A model generated the notes under the pieces. It ran no database searches, had not been told where the DNA came from, and saw only the letters and a list, made by a program, of their open reading frames with translations. This document shows, piece by piece, positions 25,678 through 33,982 of a stretch of 64,000 nt of DNA. The stretch is from Candidatus Flexicrinis proximus (GTDB lineage Bacteria > Chloroflexota > Anaerolineae > Aggregatilineales > Phototrophicaceae): the NCBI GenBank assembly GCA_016712885.1, contig JADJQF010000003.1, positions 434,001 through 498,000 of the forward strand, in the 5' to 3' direction. The number at the start of each line of letters is the position of its first letter. The stretch's first letter is position 1. The position numbers and the translations under genes are program-made.

Positions 25678-26105
25678 CCGATACTATCGTCTGGGTTCAC
25701 GGCGACTGCCTGAACCCGAACAACCCGGCGCTTAAGGCGTATCCCAATGCGCAGGCGATCTTTGTCTTTGATGACGCATATCTGGTTGAACAGAAGATCA
25801 GCCTGAAGCGCGTGATGTTCATGTATGAGAGTGCGCTGGAGCTTCCAGTCACTATTCGGCGCGGAAACCTCGTTGAGGTTGTGCTTGCGTTTGCAGGGGA
25901 ACATGGCGCTACGCAGGTTGCCACGACTGAGAGCGTCAGTCCACGATTCAAGTCAACCTGCGAAGGAATTCGTAAGGGACTGGCTGCGGCAGACCGTCTG
26001 GAGATCGTACCGGTCGAGCCGTTTGTCTCGTATTCAGGCCGCCTGGATCTGAGACGGTTTTCGCGCTACTGGAGTGCGATCAGAGATAATGCGATGGGTA
26101 AATAG
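25674..26105 (+). CDS. Photolyase alpha/beta (antenna) domain as a stand-alone protein
   Basis: The 143-aa protein is a Rossmann-like photolyase N-terminal domain: IVWVHGDCLNPNNPAL is a variant of the usual WFRRDLRLxDNPAL, followed by AIFVFDD, a helix, a VTIRRGN strand and a GATQVATTE strand. It ends with RRFSRYWSAIRDN, which in ordinary photolyases would lead into the helical domain. Here the helical domain is encoded upstream, so the domain order is reversed and split. The start ATG overlaps the stop of the FAD-domain gene by 4 bp, suggesting equimolar synthesis and assembly of a two-chain photolyase. The antenna chromophore, if any, is not predictable. Confidence 0.85.
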   Translation: MTDTIVWVHGDCLNPNNPALKAYPNAQAIFVFDDAYLVEQKISLKRVMFMYESALELPVTIRRGNLVEVVLAFAGEHGATQVATTESVSPRFKSTCEGIRKGLAAADRLEIVPVEPFVSYSGRLDLRRFSRYWSAIRDNAMGK

Positions 26106-26114
26106 GGGAGAGTC

Positions 26115-27167
26115 ATGAGCATAAACGAACAGATCATGGCGCAGCTCGCGACGGTCATCGAGCCGGAGCTGCACCGCGATATCGTAAGCCTGAATATGGT
26201 GCGTGATTTGTCAGTCACAGGCGAGACCGCGCACTTCACGATCGTCCTCACGACGCCGGCCTGCCCACTGAAGAGCGTGTTTGAACAGCGCTGCAGCGCT
26301 GCGCTGATCGGAAAGGTCCCAGGCATCAATCGCCTGGATATCAAGTGGGACGCTCAGGTGCCGACCGACCGGCGGATTGGACGCCAGAACGCGAGCGGGA
26401 TCCGCAGCATTATCGCGGTAAGCAGCGGTAAAGGCGGGGTCGGCAAGAGTACGGTCTCGACCAACCTTGCCGTCGCGCTGGCAGAGGCCGGGGCAAAAGT
26501 CGGCTTGATCGACGCCGACATCACAAACCCGAATGTCCCTCAGATGATGGGTTTGATGGCAGGGCGGCCCAAAGTTGTAGGCGAAAAGATGCTTCCGATC
26601 GAGTCCTATGGCGTGAAAATCATGAGCACAGGCTTCCTGATGACACCAGATAAGCCGATGATAATGCGGGGGCCAATGCTTCACAGCGCGATCCGGCAGT
26701 TCTTTGTCGATGTGGACTGGGGCGACCACCTCGACTACATGATTGTCGATCTGCCGCCGGGGACCGGTGATGCGCCGTTGAGCCTCGCCCAGCAGTTTCC
26801 GCTGACCGGGGCCGTGATCGTGACACAGCCGCAGCAAGTCGCGGTTGCCGATGCGCTGCGCAGTGCCGCGATGTTTGACCAGCTAAATGTGCCCATTCTC
26901 GGGATCGTTGAAAACATGGCGGGGGAAATGTTCGGCGAAGGTGGAGGGGAGCGGCTCGCCGGTGAGCGCGGCGTACCCTTCCTAGGTCGTATTACGATGC
27001 AGGCGTCGGTGCGCGAAGGAGGCGACTTTGGCCGTCCGGTGGTCTATCATGCGCCGGAAAGCGCTGCGGGAATTGCCTTCACACAATTTGCGAAAATCGT
27101 AGCGGCGCGAGTCAGCGTGGTGCTGCTGCAGTCAATGGACGTTATCCCACTAAATGTGATCGGGTAA
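26115..27167 (+). CDS. Mrp/NBP35-family P-loop ATPase (Fe-S carrier-like), lacking the C-terminal CxxC
   Basis: Residues 1-90 form a MIP18/DUF59 domain and the rest a Mrp-type deviant Walker ATPase: SSGKGGVGKSTVSTNLAVAL, a second loop DADITNPNVPQM and DLPPGTGDAPLSL. Mrp/ApbC proteins ferry Fe-S clusters and usually carry a CPxC pair just after the ENM motif. Here the region reads ENMAGEMFGEGGGERLA with no Cys, so a cluster bridged between subunits is doubtful. The length (350 aa) is typical. It follows the split photolyase by nine bases, with GGGGAGAG upstream. Confidence 0.9.
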   Translation: MSINEQIMAQLATVIEPELHRDIVSLNMVRDLSVTGETAHFTIVLTTPACPLKSVFEQRCSAALIGKVPGINRLDIKWDAQVPTDRRIGRQNASGIRSIIAVSSGKGGVGKSTVSTNLAVALAEAGAKVGLIDADITNPNVPQMMGLMAGRPKVVGEKMLPIESYGVKIMSTGFLMTPDKPMIMRGPMLHSAIRQFFVDVDWGDHLDYMIVDLPPGTGDAPLSLAQQFPLTGAVIVTQPQQVAVADALRSAAMFDQLNVPILGIVENMAGEMFGEGGGERLAGERGVPFLGRITMQASVREGGDFGRPVVYHAPESAAGIAFTQFAKIVAARVSVVLLQSMDVIPLNVIG

Positions 27168-27175
27168 GTACAAAC

Positions 27176-27219
27176 GACAGAGTCGGGCCGGGCATACATC
27201 GTCCGGCCCCGACTCTGTC
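27176..27219. terminator. Inverted repeat, probable terminator between convergent genes
   Basis: GACAGAGTCGGGCCGG (27176-27191) pairs almost perfectly with the complementary arm at 27203-27219, leaving an 11-base loop and a one-base bulge. There is no strong T-tract on either side. It lies between the Mrp gene and a minus-strand gene that end face to face, so it probably ends transcription from both. Confidence 0.6.
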
Positions 27220-27236
27220 ATAGATCGGCGTGCGGT

Positions 27237-27512
27237 TTAGTCGTCCATACCAATTACGGTGATGTCGTCGCTTGATCCGGTCGGATTGTAGCGGCCAACG
27301 ATGAACCAGAAGATGAAATTCACAGCCAGGGCAATGAGCAGTGCCTGCCAAGCCATGCCTTCATTGCCCTGATTAAACGCAAATTGCCGCATCACGAAGA
27401 ACATGATCGCTGACAGCAGGAAGACCTTCCGGCGTGCCTTCTTCTCACTGCGCTGCACCAGAAACACCAGAAAGACCAACATGGCGGTGATGACGATAGA
27501 AGTCTGAGTCAT
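27237..27512 (-). CDS. Small membrane protein of unknown function
   Basis: Starting at the ATG at 27512, the 91-aa product has three hydrophobic stretches: VITAMLVFLVFLVQ, VFLLSAIMFFVMRQF and WQALLIALAVNFIFWFIVG, with a cluster of basic residues between the first two (RSEKKARRK). The C-terminal tail is short and acidic. No family is recognised. The longer frame to 27569 adds residues without a start signal and is not favoured. It is convergent with the Mrp gene and divergent from the STAS gene. Confidence 0.6.
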   Translation of the reverse strand: MTQTSIVITAMLVFLVFLVQRSEKKARRKVFLLSAIMFFVMRQFAFNQGNEGMAWQALLIALAVNFIFWFIVGRYNPTGSSDDITVIGMDD

Positions 27513-27691
27513 GGTAGGATCGATACCAATAGCACAAGTTGCGTGATTGTAAGCGAAATTCCGATACAATAAACGGGTATTCCTACACCCTTAAGCAAGC
27601 AAATGTAGGAAGATGCTTGTATTATAGTGTTGCGAGTAACGACAGGCTGGATGTTCACCACCCGCTCATTCGGCGATACAGAGGCGAATTT

Positions 27692-28024
27692 ATGGATATT
27701 CAAGTCATGGGCCAAGGGGGCGCGACGGTACTATCCGCGCGGGGCCGCATAGACAGTATGAGTGCCGGTCATTTGGGCGAAGCACTCACGCGTGAAATTT
27801 CGGCGGGTCATACGACCCTGGTGTTAGATTTGGCTGGCGTGGACTACATGAGCAGTGCCGGCCTGAGGGAGCTTGTTAACGCCCTCAAGAAAGTGAAGCG
27901 GGTCAGCGGCGATCTTCGCTTAGCGCAGCCCTCCCGACGAGTGCGCGAAGTGATGGAGATGGCCGGACTCGACACGATATTCCTGATTTTCGACACCTCG
28001 TCCGAAGCTGTGGATAGTTTCTAG
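27692..28024 (+). CDS. STAS-domain anti-sigma factor antagonist (RsbV/SpoIIAA-like)
   Basis: The 110-aa product is a single STAS domain: a beta-strand start MDIQVMGQGG, GRIDSMSAGHLGEAL, and LVLDLAGVDYMSSAGLRELV, in which the Ser pair SSAG contains the phosphorylatable Ser of RsbV-type antagonists. Dephosphorylated antagonists bind the kinase/anti-sigma factor and free a sigma factor. The ATG at 27692 has AGAGG upstream; the longer frame upstream is not favoured. The next gene is the matching anti-sigma kinase, 30 bases downstream. Confidence 0.93.
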   Translation: MDIQVMGQGGATVLSARGRIDSMSAGHLGEALTREISAGHTTLVLDLAGVDYMSSAGLRELVNALKKVKRVSGDLRLAQPSRRVREVMEMAGLDTIFLIFDTSSEAVDSF

Positions 28025-28054
28025 CGAAGTCCAACACGCGAAGGAGGGCGGCTG

Positions 28055-28474
28055 GTGGACGAGCATGGCTGGATAACCATTCCGGCACGAATCGATCAGG
28101 TTCAGGAAGCGTGTGGCTTCATCGCGCGAGTTGCCGTGCGACATGGCATGGACGATGAGGGGGTTTATCGCTGCCAACTCTCCGTCGAGGAAATCTGCAC
28201 GAACATTGTCGAACACGGATACGGTTTCGAATACCACGGCGGCAAAATCGAACTGTGGTGCTTTATCCATGAAAAGACGTTTGTAATCGAGATTATTGAC
28301 GATGCACCCTTATTTGACCCTCTTACGTTGCCAGAACCAGACCCCTCGACGCCGTTATGGGACCGAGTAGAAGGGGGTTGGGGGATTCACTTTGTACGCA
28401 AGTTTATGGACCGTGTCGAATACTTCAACACGGACAATCGCAATCATCTGCGGCTCGAAAAACGCTTTCAATAG
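28055..28474 (+). CDS. Anti-sigma regulatory factor, serine protein kinase of the RsbW/SpoIIAB type
   Basis: The 139-aa product is an HATPase_c_2 protein. The N-box reads EEICTNIVEHGY, followed by IEIIDDAPLFDP (G1-like) and EGGWGIHFVRKFMD (G2 region). It would phosphorylate the STAS antagonist encoded just upstream and may hold a sigma factor. The sigma factor gene is not in the window. GTG at 28055 is preceded by a strong GAAGGAGGG site. A terminator follows 34 bases after the stop. Confidence 0.92.
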   Translation: MDEHGWITIPARIDQVQEACGFIARVAVRHGMDDEGVYRCQLSVEEICTNIVEHGYGFEYHGGKIELWCFIHEKTFVIEIIDDAPLFDPLTLPEPDPSTPLWDRVEGGWGIHFVRKFMDRVEYFNTDNRNHLRLEKRFQ

Positions 28475-28508
28475 TACCTGCACCTGGTAATCCTCGCGCA
28501 ATCTGCTG

Positions 28509-28550
28509 AAAAACAACAACGCCCGATATTGGTCAGGCGTTGTTGTTTTT
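28509..28550. terminator. Bidirectional intrinsic terminator
   Basis: AAAAACAACAACGCC (28509-28523) pairs with GGCGTTGTTGTTTTT (28536-28550), a 15-bp perfect stem with a 12-base loop and T-tracts in both directions. It separates the anti-sigma gene from the convergent beta-lactamase-fold gene. Confidence 0.92.
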
Positions 28551-28569
28551 CCATGCGGGGTATCCCCTG

Positions 28570-30206
28570 TTATGGCCTCATTCGCCACGAATCGATGTCG
28601 TCCAGATTGGTCAGTTCTGGGGAGGGCGGTAAGTAGTTGCCTTCACAGTCCTGTGCTGTGGCAGGTAGGTCTGTACGGGGTGTGAGCAGCGGTGTACCCG
28701 GATCGAAGTAATTGTAGGCGGCACGGCTGATCCCCTCCACGAGCGGCCACAGCCGTTCGAAATTTTGAAACCCTGTATCCTCCCAGAGAAACACGGAGAT
28801 CACATAGTTGCGTCCGCTGGGGGATAGACTATGCCGGCGTCGCCAACGGTCTCGGTGAGCCAGCCGTTCTTGTGCGATATTCGGGTGCCGGCGGGTATGC
28901 CACCCTGAAGTAGACGCAGCAGGTCATTCCCGCTCATGAGTTCGAGCATCTGACGACACTCGTTCTGGCTAAATTCGCCTCCGGGATAGGCGGTCTGAAG
29001 GCCAGAGCCGTAGTTAGCGCAGTCGTAGATCAGGGCAAAAGTCGTGCCGAGGTCTTCTGCCGTCGTCTGATTGAACGGGTCAGGATCAGTATTGAAATCA
29101 GGGTTGGGTGCGGTTGCGGGGGCTGTCGTTGAACCGAGCGCTTCGCCCGCGACTCCTTCTACAAACGGTGCGTTGATATAGGTGTTTCGAGCGCCAATGA
29201 ACTGGGCGGTGCTGCTTACGCTGCGAACCCCAGCCAGGATGTCATTCTGCCCGATCAAGCGCAGGAGAAGGTTGGAAGATGAGTTTCGACTGCAGAGCAG
29301 CGAGTTGGCCATGATAAATGCTTCATCCTGCGAGGGGGGGATATCCAGTGACCGGTAGAAGTCGACCAGGATGGGGACTTTCATGGTGCTGGCCGCGCTG
29401 AATGCGACATCACCCAGGATGTTCAACTCCTCCCCGGTCTGCAGGTCCAGGATGAAGATCGACGCCACACTCGATGAGCTGTCGTAGATAAAGCCCTGGG
29501 TATCGAGATAGGCGATGATAAGCGACTGCAGCAGCGACAACGAAGGGCGGCTTGCCGCACTATCGCCGATGGGGAGCGTTACGACGCGGTTAACCGGATC
29601 GCGGAGTGCCGCATCGATTCGATCGATGGATTCGTCGATGTCCAACTGAGTGCCAGGCGTGCCTTCAAAAACGGTAAGCGTAGCCACGTCATAGCCAGCA
29701 CTTCCAGCGGCGCGGTCGTAGCGGCGGGCGATGTCCTCCAGTACGGTACGCAGCAGCCCTTCCTGATAGTCCGCCAGCAGCGACACGGTGGCGCCGCTGC
29801 GCTCTAGCTGCGATCCGGTAAGATGCGCGAGGAATCGCGGCCAGAAGTCGCCGGCTGACGCCTGCGCGTTGGCGCGCATGGTATTGCTGTTCAGCCGCCA
29901 GTCAATCGACGCCGGGTCAAGCACAATAGGCGGCGCGTCTCCATAGAGCAGCACAAGCGGTTGATTGAAAACCTGTTCCCACTTCGTAACGGCCGCATTG
30001 ACGGTCAGGCCTCCCACCTCAACGCCGCCGACTGTAACATCTTCAGCGAGCAGTGTCTCGCGCTGGCTGAACCCATACAGCTCGATCCCGAAGAAGCCAA
30101 GGCCCGCCAGAATCATCGTAATTGACAGGATGCGAATGACGGGCAGTCGGCTGCGGCGTCTCCGCGAGCCATTGGTGCGGGCAGTATTTCGATTGGGGTA
30201 TGTCAT
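28570..30206 (-). CDS. Membrane-anchored class A beta-lactamase-fold protein, frameshifted near the C-terminus
   Basis: The N-terminus is basic followed by a membrane anchor (VIRILSITMILAGLGFFGIELYG). A region of about 200 residues with a VGGVEVGGL segment resembles YoaR/VanW-associated substrate-binding repeats. A penicillin-binding/beta-lactamase class A-like domain follows: SAASTMKVPILVDFYR holds the Ser-x-x-Lys, SRNSSSNLLLRLIG a SxN-like element, and ISHKNGWL the Lys-x-Gly-type motif. The frame breaks at a C5 run (28819-28823). One added C restores YPPSGRNYVISVFLWEDTG and runs to a stop at 28570, 545 aa in all. Whether it is a hydrolase or a transpeptidase-like enzyme is unknown. The start is four bases after the Nudix stop. 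Confidence 0.82.
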
Positions 30207-30210
30207 ACTC

Positions 30211-30696
30211 TTACCTCGTCTCGGCGTTAACGCGGGTATAGGCCCGAGTGAGTGCGCGAAACTGGAATTTGGTCACTGGCGGAAGTTCGACGCGGGAAAA
30301 CCAGCGCGCCGACAGCAATTCAGGACTAGAGACGACAGGAACGCTGGTCGTCCGACACAGGTACGCGATATCGACGTGTCCGAAATACGTCCGTTCGACC
30401 AGCAGCGGGTCCAGGATTTCGACAGTCATCGCAAGTTCCTCCTGGAATTCGCGTGCCAGCGCTGTGGCCGGGTCTTCACCGCGGCCGACAGCGCCGCCGG
30501 GAACACCCCAGGGTACAAGCGGGTGATAGACGTGTTCGGCCAGAAGTACCCGATCGGTGGGATCGAGAATAATCCCGACTACACCCATCGTAAAACGTGG
30601 CCGGGTAAGCTGATAAAATGGGTATGCCTCACTGATCAGCCACGGGAAACGTTTTAGGAACCGTGCGAGAGCATATCTTCGCGAAGAGTCTGTCAT
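30211..30696 (-). CDS. Nudix hydrolase
   Basis: Starting at the ATG at 30696, the 161-aa product contains the Nudix box GGAVGRGEDPATALAREFQEEL, which holds the metal-binding Glu residues. A VPWGVPGG lead-in and an RFTMGVVGIILD strand come before it. Nudix enzymes hydrolyse nucleoside diphosphates linked to other groups; the substrate is not predictable. The frame can be extended to 30768 but without a start signal. The beta-lactamase-fold gene follows four bases downstream, so the two form an operon. Confidence 0.88.
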   Translation of the reverse strand: MTDSSRRYALARFLKRFPWLISEAYPFYQLTRPRFTMGVVGIILDPTDRVLLAEHVYHPLVPWGVPGGAVGRGEDPATALAREFQEELAMTVEILDPLLVERTYFGHVDIAYLCRTTSVPVVSSPELLSARWFSRVELPPVTKFQFRALTRAYTRVNAETR

Positions 30697-30833
30697 GCCC
30701 CAGATTATGCCGGATAGGGCGGTGTACGAACAGGCCGCGACACCGACGCTTTCCGGGTTTTGTGTCACTTACGCTTACCTAAGGTATACTGATTGGCATA
30801 TTCCGCAGCCGTTGAAGGACGGTGAAGCCGGCG

Positions 30834-33800
30834 ATGAATTTCCTAACTGTGTTCATCCGCCCTCCGGGCGACCTGATCTATTACGTCCTGATAATGGCAG
30901 TTATCTTAGCCTGTGCCTTGATGGCGGCCAGTCATCACATTCGGCGTGGGAACCGATCCTCGTCGCGCTTAATGATTGGACTCGTTGGTGCACTTGTAGT
31001 GTGGCTCCTGTTGATGGGCGGCGCGCTAGTAAACGTACTTGGAAGCGGTGATGGCTTAGCCTCGCTTCAGGCCCTTGAGCGCGCCGCGTATCTGCTCATG
31101 ATTGTAGCCGTTGGCTGGGCGTTCATTACGGCTGACGGCGACGAACTTGATCCTCGCGCAAGCCAGGTCGCTATCGGGTTGGCTGCACTCGCGGTGCTGC
31201 TTCTGGTGGCAACTGGGAACCAGGTCAATGCCGGACTGGATGGAGCACCGCCGTTGACGGCCTGGATCTGGGCGCTGCTGCCGATTGCATTCCTGGCGGG
31301 TGGCATCGCGGTCAGCGCGCGATACCGAGAACTCATAAATGATGCGCCGCTCAAAATCGTGTTCGCCGCGGTACTGCTCATTGGATACACTGCCGGCGTT
31401 GTCCAGTACATCACAAACGACCCGCAAAGTGTACTCGGCTCGGCTCGACTAGCCTTTGCGGCGGCGCTGGTTCTTGCAGCCCTGATCACCTACCGCGCGC
31501 TGGTAGGCGGACTTATACAGCAGCTTCGGGCGATGGAGCAGGTGGGCCAACGGCCGCCCATTGTTCCAACGGTGGGTTCGCAGGCGGATCGTCCGTCACA
31601 GTCGTCGGCTCACCGCCTGCCGTCTACTGGCGAGCGCGAATCAATTCAGCTATTGCGCGCGCTCGGATTGATGATCGAGGATACCCGGCCGACGACGATC
31701 CCAAGCCAGATTGTACGCGCCGCGCTTGAGATGCTGCGCGCGGATATTGGTGCGCTTATTCGAGTGCAGGACGCCAATTACGCCGACATTGTGGTCGGCT
31801 TTGACCGGACTCGTAAGCGCACGATCAACGGTCTCGCGTTGAATCTCAACGATCAGCCGACGCTTCAGAACGCGATCGAGAGACAGCAGCAGCGGCCGCT
31901 ATTCCCTGATCGCAACCAGGCGGAACTGGATGACTTGTACACGCGTCTGAGCGTTGAGCAGACAGGTCCGGCGTACCTCCAACCCTTGGCGCGCGACGGA
32001 AAACTGACCGCGATACTTTTGGTCGGTTTCCCATTTTCCGACCGTGAGTTGACCGAACCCGAGGCCGAAGCCCTCAAAGGGTTGGGTGTTATCGCGGCAG
32101 GACTGCTGTCGTTAAGTGATTCAGCCGAAGACTCGCGGCTCCTGGCCGAAGAACGCGCTATTCAGGCTATGGTACAGGGGGTTCCCCTAAGTCAGCTCAG
32201 CGACGAACAAGTCCTAAATGCGCGCCAGTCTGCTTTGGCAGAACTTCAGAAATCGCGGCAGGACATCGACATGCTTTCGGGGGCAGTGCGTTCACTTGAG
32301 GAGCGTGTAAGCCTCGAACGGGAACGCCTGGCGATGGCACTGGGCGATACCGACGCCGATATGAGTATTTCGCAGCGTGTTGCTGCGGTCAGCCAGCAGC
32401 ATGTATCGCTGCGCACAGAGCGCGACCAGCTAGCCGAACGCCTGCGTCAAATGGAGAGCGCTTTAAGCGGCGCTGGGCCGGAAAATGACGATTCTGCGCT
32501 GCGAAACCTGATCACCTCATTGCAGGAAGAACGTGACGAGCTTGCCTCGCAACGCGCGCGGCTCGAAACACAACTTGTCGAACTGCGCGCAGCCGTAAAG
32601 AACCCCAGCCGGGCAGCTGCCGACGTGGTTGTGACTTCGATCGAGGGCGAACAGACGCAATTGACATCCGAGCGCGACCAGCTTCGCGTGAAATTCGAGC
32701 GGCTGCAGGCTCAGCTCGCCAAGTTCGGCGTAGACGGCAGCCCGTCCGGCATTGCCCAACTCATTAGCCAACTATATGGTGAGCGGGCGTCGCTTATGGG
32801 GCGGATTACGACCCTGGCATCGGAAAAAGAGACACTCGCGCAGGAACGGTCAAAGCTCAACCAGCGGCTTGTTCAGTTGAGGGACAGTGAGCAGCAAATC
32901 ACCCAGCTGCAGCGTGAGATAAACAATGTGGCGTCTGATCGCGAGGCGATAGTCAAGCAGCGCGATGCCCTCAAGCAGCAGCGCGATGAACTTGTGACGC
33001 GGTTTGAGGCCGTAAAGAAGTTTCGCGAGCGCGTAGTCGAACGAATCACGATGCTTGAGAACCAAATCAAGACCAATCAGGAGCGCTTTACCCAAATGGC
33101 GACTGAGGGTAATCTGCCGAGCGAAAGCGGGGCCGACGTTCCTATCTTCATGGAATTGAGTAAAGCAACCTCACGTATTGTTGAACTCGAACGGGAGCTC
33201 AATGCCCTTCGTATTGCCCCAGTGGGCCCTGCCCCTTCAACTATGACCGTCGAGGAGTCTGAGACTCTGACCGGACTGGTGCAGGAATTACGGACCCCGA
33301 TTACGTCGATGCGCGGGTATGTCGACTTGATGCTGAAGGAATCCGTTGGAATTCTCGGTGATACGCAGCGAAAGTTCCTTCAACGTATTGCCGTAAATGT
33401 CGGCAGGCTGTCCAATATGATTGAGGACATGGTTCGAATTGCCGCGCTGGACACAGGCCGCGTAGCGCTGGATCGTATCCCCGTGGACTTCGTTGAAGTC
33501 GTTGAAGAAGCGATGACCGAAATCAATGTTGCGCTTCGCGAAAAAGGGATTGAGTTGGACTTTGAGCTGGCAGATGGCGTTCCCAATGTCATTGGCGACC
33601 GGGATGCGCTAAAACAAGTCGCGCTGCAACTCCTGACCAACGCCTATTTGGCTGCCTCTGCTCAGAGTGTGATGCGGGTCACGATGGCACCGCGGGATGT
33701 CATCGGTCAAGATGGCGAGCGACATTTGGGCACACTTCTGACCGTAGAGGACCAGGGTGGTGGGGTTGCGCCCGAAGATATCGAGCGGGTCTTCTACCGG

Positions 33801-33965
33801 CGTTTTCACGGCGAGAATCCGCTTGTTCCCGGACTTGGCGACACTGGAGTTGGACTGGCGATCGCGAAGTCGCTGGTTGAGAAGCATGAAGGCCAGATTT
33901 GGGTCGAGTCGATCCCGGGAACGGGCACGCGCATCAGCGCTCTGTTGGCAGCAAAACCGAAGTAA
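30834..33965 (+). CDS. 7TM-GAF-coiled-coil histidine-kinase-like sensor lacking the phosphoacceptor His
   Basis: The 1043-aa protein opens with seven hydrophobic helices (residues about 10-225). A GAF-like domain follows (about 280-430), then a long coiled coil (about 450-790), and a HisKA/HATPase module at the end. The H-box reads LVQELRTPITSM, with Gln (residue 817) where the phosphoacceptor His should be. The ATPase half is intact: LLTNAYLAAS (N-box), EDQGGGVAPED (G1) and DTGVGLAIAKSLVEKHEG (G2). It may therefore act as an ATP-binding scaffold or partner of another kinase. The ATG at 30834 is chosen; a GTG at 30822 is possible. No response regulator is adjacent. It starts the operon that ends near 38590. 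Confidence 0.85.
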   Translation: MNFLTVFIRPPGDLIYYVLIMAVILACALMAASHHIRRGNRSSSRLMIGLVGALVVWLLLMGGALVNVLGSGDGLASLQALERAAYLLMIVAVGWAFITADGDELDPRASQVAIGLAALAVLLLVATGNQVNAGLDGAPPLTAWIWALLPIAFLAGGIAVSARYRELINDAPLKIVFAAVLLIGYTAGVVQYITNDPQSVLGSARLAFAAALVLAALITYRALVGGLIQQLRAMEQVGQRPPIVPTVGSQADRPSQSSAHRLPSTGERESIQLLRALGLMIEDTRPTTIPSQIVRAALEMLRADIGALIRVQDANYADIVVGFDRTRKRTINGLALNLNDQPTLQNAIERQQQRPLFPDRNQAELDDLYTRLSVEQTGPAYLQPLARDGKLTAILLVGFPFSDRELTEPEAEALKGLGVIAAGLLSLSDSAEDSRLLAEERAIQAMVQGVPLSQLSDEQVLNARQSALAELQKSRQDIDMLSGAVRSLEERVSLERERLAMALGDTDADMSISQRVAAVSQQHVSLRTERDQLAERLRQMESALSGAGPENDDSALRNLITSLQEERDELASQRARLETQLVELRAAVKNPSRAAADVVVTSIEGEQTQLTSERDQLRVKFERLQAQLAKFGVDGSPSGIAQLISQLYGERASLMGRITTLASEKETLAQERSKLNQRLVQLRDSEQQITQLQREINNVASDREAIVKQRDALKQQRDELVTRFEAVKKFRERVVERITMLENQIKTNQERFTQMATEGNLPSESGADVPIFMELSKATSRIVELERELNALRIAPVGPAPSTMTVEESETLTGLVQELRTPITSMRGYVDLMLKESVGILGDTQRKFLQRIAVNVGRLSNMIEDMVRIAALDTGRVALDRIPVDFVEVVEEAMTEINVALREKGIELDFELADGVPNVIGDRDALKQVALQLLTNAYLAASAQSVMRVTMAPRDVIGQDGERHLGTLLTVEDQGGGVAPEDIERVFYRRFHGENPLVPGLGDTGVGLAIAKSLVEKHEGQIWVESIPGTGTRISALLAAKPK

Positions 33966-33982
33966 CGGACGAGGAGCGAGCT

